64,000 bases of DNA from Streptomyces dangxiongensis (GCF_003675325.1 NZ_CP033073.1:744001-808000); one strand, 5' to 3'; positions 1 through 8,645 are shown, counted from the stretch's first letter. Notes: generated by a model not told the origin, from the letters alone. A program made the numbers and translations.

Positions 1-528
1 GACCTGGTGCGGGAGCTGGCGCGCGGCGCGCTCGACCTGGCGCTCGTGGTGCTGCCGCTGCCGACGCCGGCGCCCGCGCTGACCACCGTGGAACTGCTGC
101 GGGAGGACCTGGTGGTGGTGTCCTCACCGGAGGCGCCGGTGCCCGGCCGGGGCGGACGGGTCCTGGAGATCGCCGAGCTGGAGGGAGAGCGGCTGGTGAT
201 GTTCCGGCACGGGTACGACCTGCGGGAGCTGACCGTCGCCGCGTGCCGCTCCGCCGGGTTCGAACCGGACTTCGCCGTGGAGGGGGGCGAGATGGACGCG
301 GTGCTGGGCTTCGTGCGGGCGGGGCTGGGGATCGCCGTGGTGCCGCGGATGGTGGCCACCCGGGCGGGGCGGGGGCTGCGGGTCACTCCGCTGGCCCGGC
401 CAGGGCTGCACCGGACCATCGCGCTGGCTCACCGCAGCGACGTGGCACCGCCCCGGGCCGCTCGGGAGCTCCAGCGGATGCTGTCGAACGCTGACCCCGG
501 CGGGGGCCGGGCCGTACGGCCGCCGTGA
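1..528 (+). CDS. LysR-family regulator, C-terminal part (5' truncated by window edge)
   Basis: The frame is open from the first base and ends at a TGA. Only the effector-binding half of a LysR-type regulator is present; the N-terminal winged helix lies outside the window. The remaining 170 or so residues have the alternating beta/alpha pattern of the type 2 periplasmic-binding fold, including the hinge-like stretch VLGFVRAGLGIAVVPRMVA, which is typical just before the last subdomain. The regulated gene and the ligand cannot be told from this piece. The family call is fairly sure; the specificity is unknown. Confidence 0.8.
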   Translation, partial: DLVRELARGALDLALVVLPLPTPAPALTTVELLREDLVVVSSPEAPVPGRGGRVLEIAELEGERLVMFRHGYDLRELTVAACRSAGFEPDFAVEGGEMDAVLGFVRAGLGIAVVPRMVATRAGRGLRVTPLARPGLHRTIALAHRSDVAPPRAARELQRMLSNADPGGGRAVRPP

Positions 529-564
529 TGTGCCGCCCGGCGCCCCCGCACCCCCGTCGAGCGG

Positions 565-2706
565 TCAGCCGGTCGTGTCCACCAGGGCCAGGTCGTGCAG
601 ACGCTCGGGCGGACCGGGGCGGGCGTAGTACCAGCCCTGGGCCGTGTCGCAGCCCAGGATCCGGAGCTGCTCGGCCTGCGCGCCGGTCTCCACGCCCTCG
701 ACCGTGACCGCGAGGTCCAGGCTGTGGGCGAGGGAGACGATGCCCTCCACGATCTTCAGGTCGACGGGATCGGCGGGGAACTGCTGCATGCCCTGGGTGA
801 AGGAGCGGTCCAGTTTGAGGATGCTCACCGGGAGGCGGCGCAGGTTGGCCAGGTTGGAGTAGCCGGTGCCGAAGTCGTCCAGGGCGATGTCGACGCCCAT
901 CTCGGCGAGCCGGCGCAACGGTTTGAGCAGGTCGTCGTCGGCGCCGATCAGGGCGGACTCGGTGACCTCCAGGCACAGCGCGTCCGGGGTGACGCCCGCG
1001 CGTTCCAGGATGTCGACGGTGTCCTGGACCAGACCGGGATGGGTGAGCTGGCAGGGCGAGAGGTTGACGTTGATCCGCAGCGGGCCGGCGGCCTGGCCGG
1101 CGTGGCGTTCGCGCCAGGCGCGGGCCTGGCGGATCGACTCCTCCAGCACCCAGCGGCCCAGCGGCACGATCAGGCCCGTGTGCTCGGCGAGCGGGATGAA
1201 CCGGTCGGGGCCGAGGACGCCGTGCTGCGGATGCAGCCAGCGCACCAGCGCCTCGGCGCCGCGCACGCTGCCGTCGCCGAGGTGGACCAGCGGCTGGTAC
1301 TCGATGAAGAACTCGCCGCGTTCCAGGGCCGTCGGCAGGGCCGTGGTCAGGCCGTGCCGGGTGATGGCGCGGGCGTCGGCCTCGGGGTCGGCGAGTTCCG
1401 AGCGGTTGCCGCCCGCCGACTTGGCCCGGTACATGGTGATGTCGGCGCTGCGCAGAACCTCCGCCGCGGTGCGTTCGCCCGCCGGGCCCTCGACGATGCC
1501 GAGGCTGCCGCGGACCAGCAGGTCGCGGCCGTCGATGCTGACCGGGGTGACCAGCGCGTTCATGATGCGCTCGGCGAGTTCGTCGACCTCGTGGGCGGTG
1601 CCGGGGCCCGTGGTCAGGGCCACGAACTCGTCGCCGCCGAGCCGGGCGACCATCTCTCCGGGCGCGGTGGCGCAGGACTGCAGCCGGTCGGCGACCTCCA
1701 CCAGCAGCCGGTCGCCGGCCGCGTGGCCGAGGCTGTCGTTGATGGTCTTGAAGCCGTCCAGGTCGAGGTAGCACAGGCCGAAGCGCTGGCCCTCGCCCGC
1801 GTTCAGGGCCTTCTCCAGCCGCTCGAAGAACAGGGTGCGGTTGGGCAGGCCGGTGAGGGCGTCGTGCGTGGCCTCGTAGCGCAGCCGGAGGTTGAGCAGC
1901 CGGCGCTCGGTGGTGTCCTCCATCAGGGCGAGCTGGTACTGCGGGTTGCCGTCGGCGTCGCGCAGCAAGGAGACCGTCAGGTTGGTCCACAGGACCGTGC
2001 CGTCGGGGCGGTTGAACGCCTTCTCCATGTGGTAGTGCTCGCGCTCGCCGCGCACGAGTTCTTCGTAGAGCCGCCAGGTCTGCGGGGCGTCCTCGGGGTG
2101 CACCCAGTCCTGGACGCGCCGGCCCCGCAGAGACTGCGGGGAGGCCCCGAACATGCGCAGCAGCGCCTCGTTGACCTGGAGGACGGTGCCGTCGAGGGCG
2201 GCGATGCCGATCCCTATGGCCGCGCCCTCGAAGACCGCGCGGAAGCGGGCCTCACTGGCGTGCAGGGCCTGCGCGACCACGCCCTGGGCCTGCAACGCGG
2301 CCTGGGCGATGGCCTCCTGCTCGGCGAGGGTGCGTTCCCGCAGCGCCTGGGCGTAACCGGCGGCCATCGCGTGCTGCAACCGTGAGGAGCGGATGCGCAG
2401 TTCGTCCTGGACGCCGTCCTCACCGCAGTACAGGACCAGGTAGGCGTCGACGCACTCCAGGGTGCGGGTGAGCGCCTCGGGGTCGGTGCAGTGCGCCCCG
2501 ACCAGGGCCGCGCCGACGGCCTTCGCCGCGTCCGCGTCGAAGCTGCGGGCCCGCAGCAGTCCGCTCAACCGGCGGGCCAGCGGCAGGAGTCTGTCCTCGA
2601 ACTCGGGGCGGGTCAGCGAGGTGGAGGTGACGGGGAAGACCGCCCGGCTCCAGATCGTCGTCAGCCGGCGGAGTCTGTCCTCCGGCCCGTCCGGCTCCGC
2701 GGTCAC
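565..2706 (-). CDS. rmdA: PAS-GGDEF-EAL bifunctional cyclic-di-GMP enzyme, RmdA-like
   Basis: A cytoplasmic 713-residue protein with no membrane segments. It has a helical N-terminal region (about 1-145), a PAS domain (about 153-268), a diguanylate cyclase domain with an intact GGDEF signature at 357-361, and a phosphodiesterase domain starting near 455 with its EAL signature at 485-487. Both active-site signatures are intact, so it could make and break c-di-GMP. I see no RxxD inhibitory site just before GGDEF. Streptomyces RmdA has this architecture and controls development through c-di-GMP; orthology here rests on architecture and remembered gene order. The GTG start overlaps the TGA of the upstream methyltransferase gene (GTGA), which implies translational coupling. 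Confidence 0.85.
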   Translation of the reverse strand: MTAEPDGPEDRLRRLTTIWSRAVFPVTSTSLTRPEFEDRLLPLARRLSGLLRARSFDADAAKAVGAALVGAHCTDPEALTRTLECVDAYLVLYCGEDGVQDELRIRSSRLQHAMAAGYAQALRERTLAEQEAIAQAALQAQGVVAQALHASEARFRAVFEGAAIGIGIAALDGTVLQVNEALLRMFGASPQSLRGRRVQDWVHPEDAPQTWRLYEELVRGEREHYHMEKAFNRPDGTVLWTNLTVSLLRDADGNPQYQLALMEDTTERRLLNLRLRYEATHDALTGLPNRTLFFERLEKALNAGEGQRFGLCYLDLDGFKTINDSLGHAAGDRLLVEVADRLQSCATAPGEMVARLGGDEFVALTTGPGTAHEVDELAERIMNALVTPVSIDGRDLLVRGSLGIVEGPAGERTAAEVLRSADITMYRAKSAGGNRSELADPEADARAITRHGLTTALPTALERGEFFIEYQPLVHLGDGSVRGAEALVRWLHPQHGVLGPDRFIPLAEHTGLIVPLGRWVLEESIRQARAWRERHAGQAAGPLRINVNLSPCQLTHPGLVQDTVDILERAGVTPDALCLEVTESALIGADDDLLKPLRRLAEMGVDIALDDFGTGYSNLANLRRLPVSILKLDRSFTQGMQQFPADPVDLKIVEGIVSLAHSLDLAVTVEGVETGAQAEQLRILGCDTAQGWYYARPGPPERLHDLALVDTTG

Positions 2707-3515
2707 GCCGTACGCCCCACGCCGGCGAATCCGGAGAAGGCATACGGGTCCTCGTCCTCGGGAGCCGAGTCCGGGCGCCAGTGCGGCATCGGCACCAGTC
2801 CGGGTTCCACCATGTCGTACCCCTCGAAGAACCGCGCGATCTCCTCGCGCGAGCGCATGATCAGCGGATTGCGAATGTCCTTGTACACGTCCACGGCGCC
2901 CTCGGCCCGCTCGGCGGGCAGCGGGATCCCCTCGTACGAGGCGTGCGTGAGGATCAGCAGGCTGCCGGGCGCGAGTGCCTCGCGCAACTCGGCCACCGCA
3001 GCGTACGGGTCGTCCGCGTCTTCCACGAAGTGCAGTATGGCAACGAGGAGGAGGGCCACTGGCCGATTCAGGTCGATCAGCCGCTCCACCCGGGGGTGCG
3101 AGATGATCTCCCGCGGCTTGCGCAGGTCGGCGGCGACCACGTCGGCGTCCTCGTGGCCCGCCAGGACCGCCTCGCTGTGGGCGACGGCGACCGGGTCGTG
3201 GTCGACGTAGACCACGCGGGCGCCCGGTACGGCGGCTCCGGCCACCTCGTGGACGCTGCCGAACGTCGGGATGCCGGAGCCGATGTCGAGGAACTGGGTG
3301 ATGCCCTCCCCGGCCGCGAACCGCACGGCCCGGCGCATGAACGCCCGGTTGGCCTGCATGATCTTCGGCAGGCCCGGCATGAACTCCATGGCCTTGCGTG
3401 CCGCTTCCCGGTCTACCTCGAAGTTGTGCGAACCGCCCAGGTAGTAGTCGTACATCCGTGAGACGCTCGGCACCGAGATGTCGATGCTCCGTGGGGCCCA
3501 GGCGGGACGCTCCAT
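2703..3515 (-). CDS. DUF574-type SAM-dependent methyltransferase
   Basis: A 270-residue member of the actinobacterial DUF574 (Methyltransf_19) family. The family signature RMYDYYLGGSHNFEVDRE lies near the N terminus, followed by the SAM-binding loop FLDIGSGIPTFG and an acidic strand end (VVYVDHDP). Substrates of this abundant family are largely unknown. The frame extends 33 codons further upstream, but the ATG at 3515 starts the conserved MERPAWAPRSID block and is preferred. Its stop codon overlaps the start of the c-di-GMP enzyme gene, so the two form an operon and are probably co-translated. Confidence 0.85.
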   Translation of the reverse strand: MERPAWAPRSIDISVPSVSRMYDYYLGGSHNFEVDREAARKAMEFMPGLPKIMQANRAFMRRAVRFAAGEGITQFLDIGSGIPTFGSVHEVAGAAVPGARVVYVDHDPVAVAHSEAVLAGHEDADVVAADLRKPREIISHPRVERLIDLNRPVALLLVAILHFVEDADDPYAAVAELREALAPGSLLILTHASYEGIPLPAERAEGAVDVYKDIRNPLIMRSREEIARFFEGYDMVEPGLVPMPHWRPDSAPEDEDPYAFSGFAGVGRTA

Positions 3516-3721
3516 GTATGTCTCCAAAGCGTGGACAAGTGTAGGCGATCCGGTGTTCGAGCTGAGGCTACTGATCGCCCGCCAAAGGAGCGACCTGAAA
3601 CGGAAATTGACCATCCGTTCCCGGTCACTGCCTGCGGCAAGTGCCCAAGTGGTCCCGCTGTGTCACGGCTTGCGGCAGGCGCCGTCACGGCCGTCGCCGT
3701 TGCCGCAACGCACACAAGGGC

Positions 3722-3752
3722 CCGCCCCCTCCGTACGGTGCGGAGGGGGCGG
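3722..3752 (-). terminator. Perfect 12-bp hairpin downstream of the lipoprotein gene
   Basis: CCGCCCCCTCCG and its exact complement are separated by a 7-base loop. The hairpin lies 54 bases past the stop of the minus-strand lipoprotein gene and before the methyltransferase gene. There is no U-tract, which is usual for Streptomyces terminators. Confidence 0.7.
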
Positions 3753-3805
3753 ACCTTCGGTCGTGGCGCCGGGCCGGGCGGGACTATCGACCCTGGGGAG
3801 GTGAT

Positions 3806-4771
3806 CTACTTGCCCGGCGCGCCGACCGGCTTGCCGTCGGGCGAGACGGCGTACCAGGTGCCGCCTACACCCTGACCGTTCGTGTCACCCGGGGCCTTGT
3901 CCCCGGAAAAGGTGTAGATCGGCCAGCAGTTGACCGACATCTGCCGGACGCCGTCGGGGCGGGTGAAGGGCATCAGGCCCTTCTTCTTCACGCCCTCCGT
4001 GTCGTCCGCGTTCACCGGACCGACGGCCGGCCACTTCTCCAGGCAGGCGCCCGTGCAGTTGGAGACGGACTTCGGCCAGGCCTGGTCCTTCAGGAAGCGG
4101 TAGACCGTCATACCGTTCTTGTCCACGACGACCTCACCGAGCTTGGGGTCCTCGCGGACGGACAGGCCCGGCAGGTCGGACACCTTGGCCTTCTTGCCCG
4201 TGGGGGCCAGCGCGAACCACTTGCCGCCCACGCCCTGGCCGTTGACGTCACCGGAGTTGACGTCCTTGGCATAGCGGTAGGCGGGCCAGCCGCCGACCGT
4301 GAGCTGCTTGGTGCCGTCGGCACGGGTGACCTCGCCGAGCAGCGCCTTGTCGATGCCGGCGCCGGCACTGGCGTCGTCGGCGGGGACCGGCGGCCAGGTG
4401 GTGGCGCAGCTCCCGGCGCAGTTCGAGCTGGGCGGGTTGGCCGTGTCCTTGTCGAACCGGTAGAGGGTGAGACCGGAGCCGTCGGTCAGCACGCTGCCCA
4501 GGTCGGGGTTGCTCGCCACGGTCAGCTTGCCCGCGGGTGCCGCCACGGTCGGGGAGCTGGAGGCCTGGCTGCCGTCGGCGCCGTAGCCGTTGCCCGCGGC
4601 GGTCGCGGTCCCGGCGCCCGGGCTGCTGTAGTCACCGGCCGCGGCCGTGGCCCCGACGTTCTGGGCCGCCGCCGCCGGTGCGGCGCTGTTGTCCTGACCG
4701 CACGCCGTCGTCAGCGCCAGCACCGAGGCTGCCGTGGCCACCAGTGAGGCGGTCCGCCAGGAGGTCTTCAT
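3806..4771 (-). CDS. Secreted lipoprotein with COG4315/Lipoprotein_15 repeats, SCO0930-like
   Basis: A 321-residue lipoprotein. The signal peptide ends in a lipobox (ALTTAC), so the protein should be anchored outside the membrane. The mature part carries Lipoprotein_15 (PF03640) type repeats: two units with TLYRFDKD or TVYRFLKD followed by a C-x3-C pair (NCAGSC, NCTGAC), and two units of the form WPAYRY or WPIYTF followed by DVNGQGVGGKW-like strings. The paired cysteines may form disulfides or bind metal. The start at 4771 was chosen because GGGGAG lies just upstream and the signal peptide begins there. S. coelicolor SCO0930 has this architecture and, from memory, has been linked to iron utilisation. 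The biochemical role is unknown. Confidence 0.85.
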   Translation of the reverse strand: MKTSWRTASLVATAASVLALTTACGQDNSAAPAAAAQNVGATAAAGDYSSPGAGTATAAGNGYGADGSQASSSPTVAAPAGKLTVASNPDLGSVLTDGSGLTLYRFDKDTANPPSSNCAGSCATTWPPVPADDASAGAGIDKALLGEVTRADGTKQLTVGGWPAYRYAKDVNSGDVNGQGVGGKWFALAPTGKKAKVSDLPGLSVREDPKLGEVVVDKNGMTVYRFLKDQAWPKSVSNCTGACLEKWPAVGPVNADDTEGVKKKGLMPFTRPDGVRQMSVNCWPIYTFSGDKAPGDTNGQGVGGTWYAVSPDGKPVGAPGK

Positions 4772-5190
4772 CCGTAACTCCCCAATATCGTCTGGATATT
4801 CGCGGCGCCTGCCGCGCCACCACACGACCATGGGTACGCGGCACGGGGGCCGCAGCGTTCAACGGCGGCCGGAAATTCTTTCCGGGCGCCGCGACGCGCC
4901 CGGCCCGCCGAAGACTCGTACAGGTGTGCGCATCTCGGCAGCCGGACCCCTTCCGCCGTCAAACCATTGATCACACCATGTCCCCCTTTCGGAGCATTGT
5001 GGGCGCACAACGGCGCACGACGGCTCCTCACACCCCATGATCTTGATCGTGCATGGACCCGAAGCGACCCGATGCGCACCCACCACGAGGGTGTGGGCCC
5101 TGTTGACGCTGACCTGGACCCTGGTGGGCTGTCCGGGCCGGCAGCGCGTCGGCCGATGCCTGCGCGTCCGCCTCGACCGGACCGGGCGGC
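4772..5190. other. Intergenic region with the likely lipoprotein promoter and a possible signal-peptide remnant
   Basis: No complete gene is visible in these 420 bases. The left part is the upstream region of the lipoprotein gene. A short imperfect dyad centred on ATGATCTTGATCGTGCAT lies at 5037-5054. From 5091, frame 3 encodes a hydrophobic stretch (VWALLTLTWTLVG) that looks like a signal-peptide core but is out of frame with the proline-rich gene that follows. Confidence 0.4.
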
Positions 5191-5193
5191 ACG

Positions 5194-5685
5194 GTGGTGG
5201 TCGCCCACGCCGGCGGCCACCACTGGCCGGACCCGCCCTGCCCCACGCCGCCCCCGCCACCGTGCCCGCCCACACCCACACCCACGCCGACGCCGACTCC
5301 CCCACCGCCCCCGCCGCCTGAGCCGACGCCCACGCCCCCACCCCCACCGAAGCCGACGCCCCGGCCGCGCCCGACGCCCACCCCCACGCCGATGCCGACG
5401 CCGCCCAGGCCGCGACCGCCCGCCCGGCACGTTCCGGCTCGCCCGGCTCCTCCGGCTCCCCCACCGGCACCGACGCCCGCCCCGCCACCGCCGCCGAAGC
5501 CGAAGCCCGCACCCGAGCCGGCACCCACTCCCACGCCACGGCCCACGGTGACGCCGGTGAGCTACCCGGCGTACCACCCGCACCCCGTCAGCCATCACGC
5601 GCGCGGCCACACCACGCCCGTCACCTACGTCCTGCTCATCACCGTCCCCGCGATCGTCGCCGTCGCGGCACTGCGCCCGCGCTGA
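5194..5685 (+). CDS. Proline-rich secreted or wall-associated protein (possibly frameshifted at its 5' end), SCO0931-like
   Basis: The visible frame encodes a short HAGGHHWPDPPCP block, then about 110 residues dominated by PTPTP, PPPP and PKPTP runs, then a C-terminal hydrophobic stretch (VTYVLLITVPAIVAVAALR) that looks like a membrane anchor. The open frame has no start with a ribosome site and no N-terminal signal of its own, although upstream in the same frame it reads SASADACASA, which resembles a signal-peptide end. A signal-like core lies in another frame at 5091-5130. Either the true start is unusual or an indel has broken the gene. Codon periodicity supports real coding. Confidence 0.55.
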   Translation: MVVAHAGGHHWPDPPCPTPPPPPCPPTPTPTPTPTPPPPPPPEPTPTPPPPPKPTPRPRPTPTPTPMPTPPRPRPPARHVPARPAPPAPPPAPTPAPPPPPKPKPAPEPAPTPTPRPTVTPVSYPAYHPHPVSHHARGHTTPVTYVLLITVPAIVAVAALRPR

Positions 5686-5719
5686 CGCGCCGGCCCCGCT
5701 CACCCTGTGGAGGCACCAG

Positions 5720-6484
5720 TTGTCGGATTGGCTTGTTCTCGTCCTCGCGATGCTGGGGGCCTGCGCCGTGGTGGTCGTCATCACGCTGCTACGGCACCGG
5801 ACCGCGGCCGAGGACGAGGACCCCAGCGAGACCCCGGACGTCATCGAGTACATGACGATGTGGATCGGCGTCATCTACGCCATCGTCCTGGGCCTGGCCA
5901 TCGCGGGCGTGTGGGAGGCCCGCAGCGCCGCCCAGGACTACGTGCAGTCCGAGGCCCAGGCACTGCACGAGATCTCGGAGCGGGTCCGGGTCTACCCGCC
6001 GGACGTCCGTGACCGCGTCCGGGGTGACATCGACGCCTACATCGGCTACGTCGTGCACACCGAGTGGGCGGCGATGGCCGACGACGAACAGGTCACGGAC
6101 CGCGGCGCGACCCTGCTGCACAAGGTCCGCGAGGACGTCACCGACTACCGGCCGCAGAACGACTTCGAGGCCCAGACCTACCAGCCGCTGCTGGACCAGC
6201 TCGCCGCGGCCGACCAGGCGCGCAACGCGCGTGCCGACTCCACCGGCGCCACCATGCCGTCGGTCGTGTGGTGGGGGCTGATCGCCGGGGGCCTGATCAC
6301 CATCGGCATGGTGTTCGCGCTCCAGATCCGCCGGACCGGGCGCGAGCTGGTCCTCGCGGGGCTGTTCTCGGCCACCATCGCGTTCATGCTGTTCCTCATC
6401 TGGGACCTCGACGCCCCGTACAGCCGGGGCATCGCGGTGACCGCGGAACCGTTCCTCAACCTCTTCCCGCACATCACCGGATAG
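5720..6484 (+). CDS. DUF4239-family membrane protein
   Basis: A 254-residue integral membrane protein. It has two N-terminal membrane segments (about 4-24 and 45-65), a charged helical middle domain with the DYVQSEAQALHEI stretch typical of DUF4239 proteins, and two C-terminal membrane segments (about 183-203 and 212-230). The start is TTG, with GTGGAGG at 5707-5713 giving normal spacing; no ATG or GTG lies nearby in this frame. The family is widespread in actinobacteria and has no established function. The gene stands alone and ends before a strong bidirectional hairpin. Confidence 0.75.
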   Translation: MSDWLVLVLAMLGACAVVVVITLLRHRTAAEDEDPSETPDVIEYMTMWIGVIYAIVLGLAIAGVWEARSAAQDYVQSEAQALHEISERVRVYPPDVRDRVRGDIDAYIGYVVHTEWAAMADDEQVTDRGATLLHKVREDVTDYRPQNDFEAQTYQPLLDQLAAADQARNARADSTGATMPSVVWWGLIAGGLITIGMVFALQIRRTGRELVLAGLFSATIAFMLFLIWDLDAPYSRGIAVTAEPFLNLFPHITG

Positions 6485-6547
6485 CCCGCCGGCCGCGCGC
6501 ACGGTCCCTGTCCGGCCGCCGTCGCCGGGGACGGCCCCGGCGCGGCA

Positions 6548-6598
6548 CGACAGGCCTTCGCCCCCGCTCCCGTGGGGGACCGGGGCGGAGGCCTGTCG
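6548..6598. terminator. Long inverted repeat between convergent genes
   Basis: CGACAGGCCTTCGCCCC and GGGGCGGAGGCCTGTCG form a 17-bp stem with one G-U pair. It lies between the stops of the DUF4239 gene and the Gly-Asn repeat gene, so it probably terminates both. Confidence 0.8.
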
Positions 6599-6652
6599 AC
6601 GTGCGCTGTGCCCGGCAGCCGGGACCGACCCGTGGGTCGGCGGGCCGGGGGC

Positions 6653-7621
6653 TCAGACGTGCTTCTCGTGCCGGCGGCGCAGCCAGAAGGCGCCGCCGCC
6701 GATCACCGCCGTGGCCACCAGGCCGCCGCCGATGGCCATGTCGGTGGGTGTCGCGCCGCTGGACCTGCCGCCGCCGAGACCGCCCTGCACGCCGCCGATC
6801 ACGGTGAAGGCCGCCGGGCGGGTCAGGGTGCGGCCGTCGCAGCGGACGGTGATGTCGTACCGGCCGGGACGGGCGTCGCGGTCGATGGTGGCGACCCCGC
6901 GCGCGGTGTCGTCGCGGAACGAGGTCAGCGGGGCGGTGCCGAAGGCCCGGGAGGTCATGGTGCCGCCCCGGCAGCCGTTCACGGTGACGGTGAGGCGGCC
7001 CCCGGCGGCGATGACGCCGGGTGTGGCGACGATGTTGCGCGGGCCACCGAAGTCGTCCCCACGGCCGTTTCCGTTGCCGAAGCCACCGTTTCCGTTGCCG
7101 AAGCCACCGTTGCCGTTTCCGTGCCCGAAACCGCCGTTCCCGTTCCCGAAACCGCCGTTCCCGCGGCCGTTCCCGTTCCCGTTGCCGTTGCCGTTGCCGT
7201 TCCCGAAACCGCCGTCCCCGCGGCCGTTCCCGTTCCCGAAGCCACCGTTCCCGTTCCCGTTCCCGAAACCGCCGTCCCCGCGGCCATTCCCGTTCCCGTT
7301 CCCGAAGCCACCGTTCCCGTTCCCGTTCCCGAAACCGCCGTCCCCGCGGCCATTCCCGTTCCCGTTCCCGAAGCCACCGTTCCCGTTCCCGTTCCCGAAG
7401 CCACCGTTCCCGTTCCCGAAGCCACCGTTCCCGTTCCCGTTGCCGTTCCAATTGCCGTTGCCGTTGCCGTTCACGGTGCCGGTTCCCGGGACGATGACGG
7501 TGGTGTCGGTGCTGCTCGGCCCGCCCCCATTGCCCATGCCGTCCGCGACGGCCACGGGGGCGGCGAGCCCGAGCGCGGCGACCGCGGCGCACGCCGCCGC
7601 GAGGGCACGTTGGTTTCGCAT
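6653..7621 (-). CDS. Secreted, C-terminally anchored Asn-Gly-Phe repeat protein
   Basis: A 322-residue protein. An Ala-rich signal peptide (MRNQRALAAACAAVAALGLAA) leads into about 140 residues of NGNGNGGFGNGNG repeats with RGDGGFG variants. A beta-rich domain follows (about 165-265, with VATPGVIAAGGRLTVTV and YDITVRCDG), and the C terminus has a membrane segment (MAIGGGLVATAVIGGGAFW) ending in a basic RRRHEKHV tail. That end is built like a sortase sorting signal but lacks LPxTG or LAxTG. GGAGGA upstream fixes the start at 7621. The gene is divergent from a class F sortase gene, which suggests a functional link. Role unknown; surface matrix or adhesin is a guess. Confidence 0.75.
   Translation of the reverse strand: MRNQRALAAACAAVAALGLAAPVAVADGMGNGGGPSSTDTTVIVPGTGTVNGNGNGNWNGNGNGNGGFGNGNGGFGNGNGNGGFGNGNGNGRGDGGFGNGNGNGGFGNGNGNGRGDGGFGNGNGNGGFGNGNGRGDGGFGNGNGNGNGNGNGRGNGGFGNGNGGFGHGNGNGGFGNGNGGFGNGNGRGDDFGGPRNIVATPGVIAAGGRLTVTVNGCRGGTMTSRAFGTAPLTSFRDDTARGVATIDRDARPGRYDITVRCDGRTLTRPAAFTVIGGVQGGLGGGRSSGATPTDMAIGGGLVATAVIGGGAFWLRRRHEKHV
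7060..7475 (-). repeat. Coding tandem repeats (Asn-Gly-Phe block)
   Basis: The region is built from short multiples of the hexamer TTCCCG or TTGCCG (Gly-Asn) with interspersed GAAACCGCCGTCCCCGCGG-like units. A longer nested unit (about 54-66 bases, reading RGDGGFGNGNGNGGFGNGNGN) recurs three times around 7200-7370. Slippage here would change protein length. Confidence 0.85.
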
Positions 7622-7697
7622 GTGATCCTCCGCGGAAGGCGCCCCGGGTCCCGTTCCCGGTGGATCGGCGAGAAAGCACCTCCCGGACCGACCCTCC

Positions 7698-7722
7698 GAC
7701 GTGCGGAACACGCCCGCACGTC
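7698..7722 (-). promoter_or_regulatory. 9-bp inverted repeat upstream of the repeat-protein gene
   Basis: GACGTGCGG and CCGCACGTC flank a 7-base spacer, 77 bases upstream of the ATG of the Gly-Asn repeat gene, in the 333-base gap shared with the sortase gene. It could be an operator or a leader hairpin. The rest of the gap holds no gene; an AT-richer stretch at about 7760-7830 is the likely promoter zone. Confidence 0.4.
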
Positions 7723-7954
7723 GAGAATGGTCCGTCCTGGTGAGCCGACACGCCGACCGATATCCACACAATCTGATATTGACGCAGGTCACAGGCCATC
7801 AGAAAAATCCTCGGAACGGCAACTCGGATGGCGCACCGGAAAGCCCGCGGGCCACCCGTTCGCCTCTCGCCCCGTCGCCCGTCGCGCACGCGGGACTTAG
7901 CGTTTTGCCATGTGCGAGGGACGTGGTGCCGACAGCGTGGAGAGGGGTTGGCGA

Positions 7955-8626
7955 ATGTCTGCGTCCAGGCTGTCCGAACTGGCCGAGGAGGAGGAACGGC
8001 GCAGGAAGCGTGCCCCCTGGGGGGTGATAGCGCTGGTTCTGCTGACCGGCCTGGCGCTCATGCGCAACGGTTCCGGCGAGTTCGACGTAGGGCCTCCGCA
8101 GCCCGCGTCCGCGGCGGCCCCGGACACCAGCGCCGCTTTGGAGACCTTCGCCGCCGCGCCCGTCACGCTGCCGTTCTCCGCCGTCGACCGGGTCCGGATC
8201 CCCGCCATCCAGGTGGACGCGCCGGTCGTGCCGGTCGGTCTCGACGCGGACGGCTGGGTCGCCGCGCCGCCGCCGGAGAACCCGGGCACGGCCGGCTGGT
8301 TCACCGGTGCGGTCTCCCCCGGCGAGAAGGGCACCGCCGTCGTCGTCGGCCACGTCGACAACAAGCAGGGCCCCGCCGTGTTCTACGGTCTCGGGGCCCT
8401 GAAGAAGGGGAACCGGGTGGAGGTCGTGCGACAGGACGGTAGGACCGCGGTCTTCGAGGTCTACGGGGTCGAGGTCTTCGAGAAGAACAACTTCCCCGGC
8501 GACCGCGTGTACGGCTCCAAAGGGACGCCGGAACTGCGGGTCATCACCTGCGGCGGCGGTTTCTCCAAGCAGAACGGCTACGACGGCAACGTGGTCGTCT
8601 TCGCCCGCCTGGCCTCGGTCGGCTGA
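7955..8626 (+). CDS. Class F sortase
   Basis: A 223-residue membrane-anchored transpeptidase that would join surface proteins to the cell wall. It has a charged cytoplasmic N terminus (SELAEEEERRRKRA), one membrane segment (about 21-36), a Pro/Ala linker and a sortase beta-barrel. The catalytic His is in VVVGHVDN (His133) and the catalytic Cys in LRVITCGGGF (Cys199); Arg218 in VVFARL is the likely third residue. The start at 7955 follows GGAGAGGGG. Class F sortases are typical of actinobacteria, and their substrates are poorly known. The divergent repeat protein is the obvious nearby candidate. Confidence 0.88.
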   Translation: MSASRLSELAEEEERRRKRAPWGVIALVLLTGLALMRNGSGEFDVGPPQPASAAAPDTSAALETFAAAPVTLPFSAVDRVRIPAIQVDAPVVPVGLDADGWVAAPPPENPGTAGWFTGAVSPGEKGTAVVVGHVDNKQGPAVFYGLGALKKGNRVEVVRQDGRTAVFEVYGVEVFEKNNFPGDRVYGSKGTPELRVITCGGGFSKQNGYDGNVVVFARLASVG

Positions 8627-8645
8627 GCCACCGCGGCCCGGCGGG

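Noticed and set aside
595..2385. 596-codon open frame on the plus strand
   Set aside because: It is antisense to the GGDEF-EAL gene, and the minus-strand frame has clear domains and motifs. Long antisense frames are normal in GC-rich DNA.
7060..7475. CRISPR array
   Set aside because: Repeats are short, directly adjoining and in frame with a signal-peptide protein; there are no unique spacers and no cas genes.
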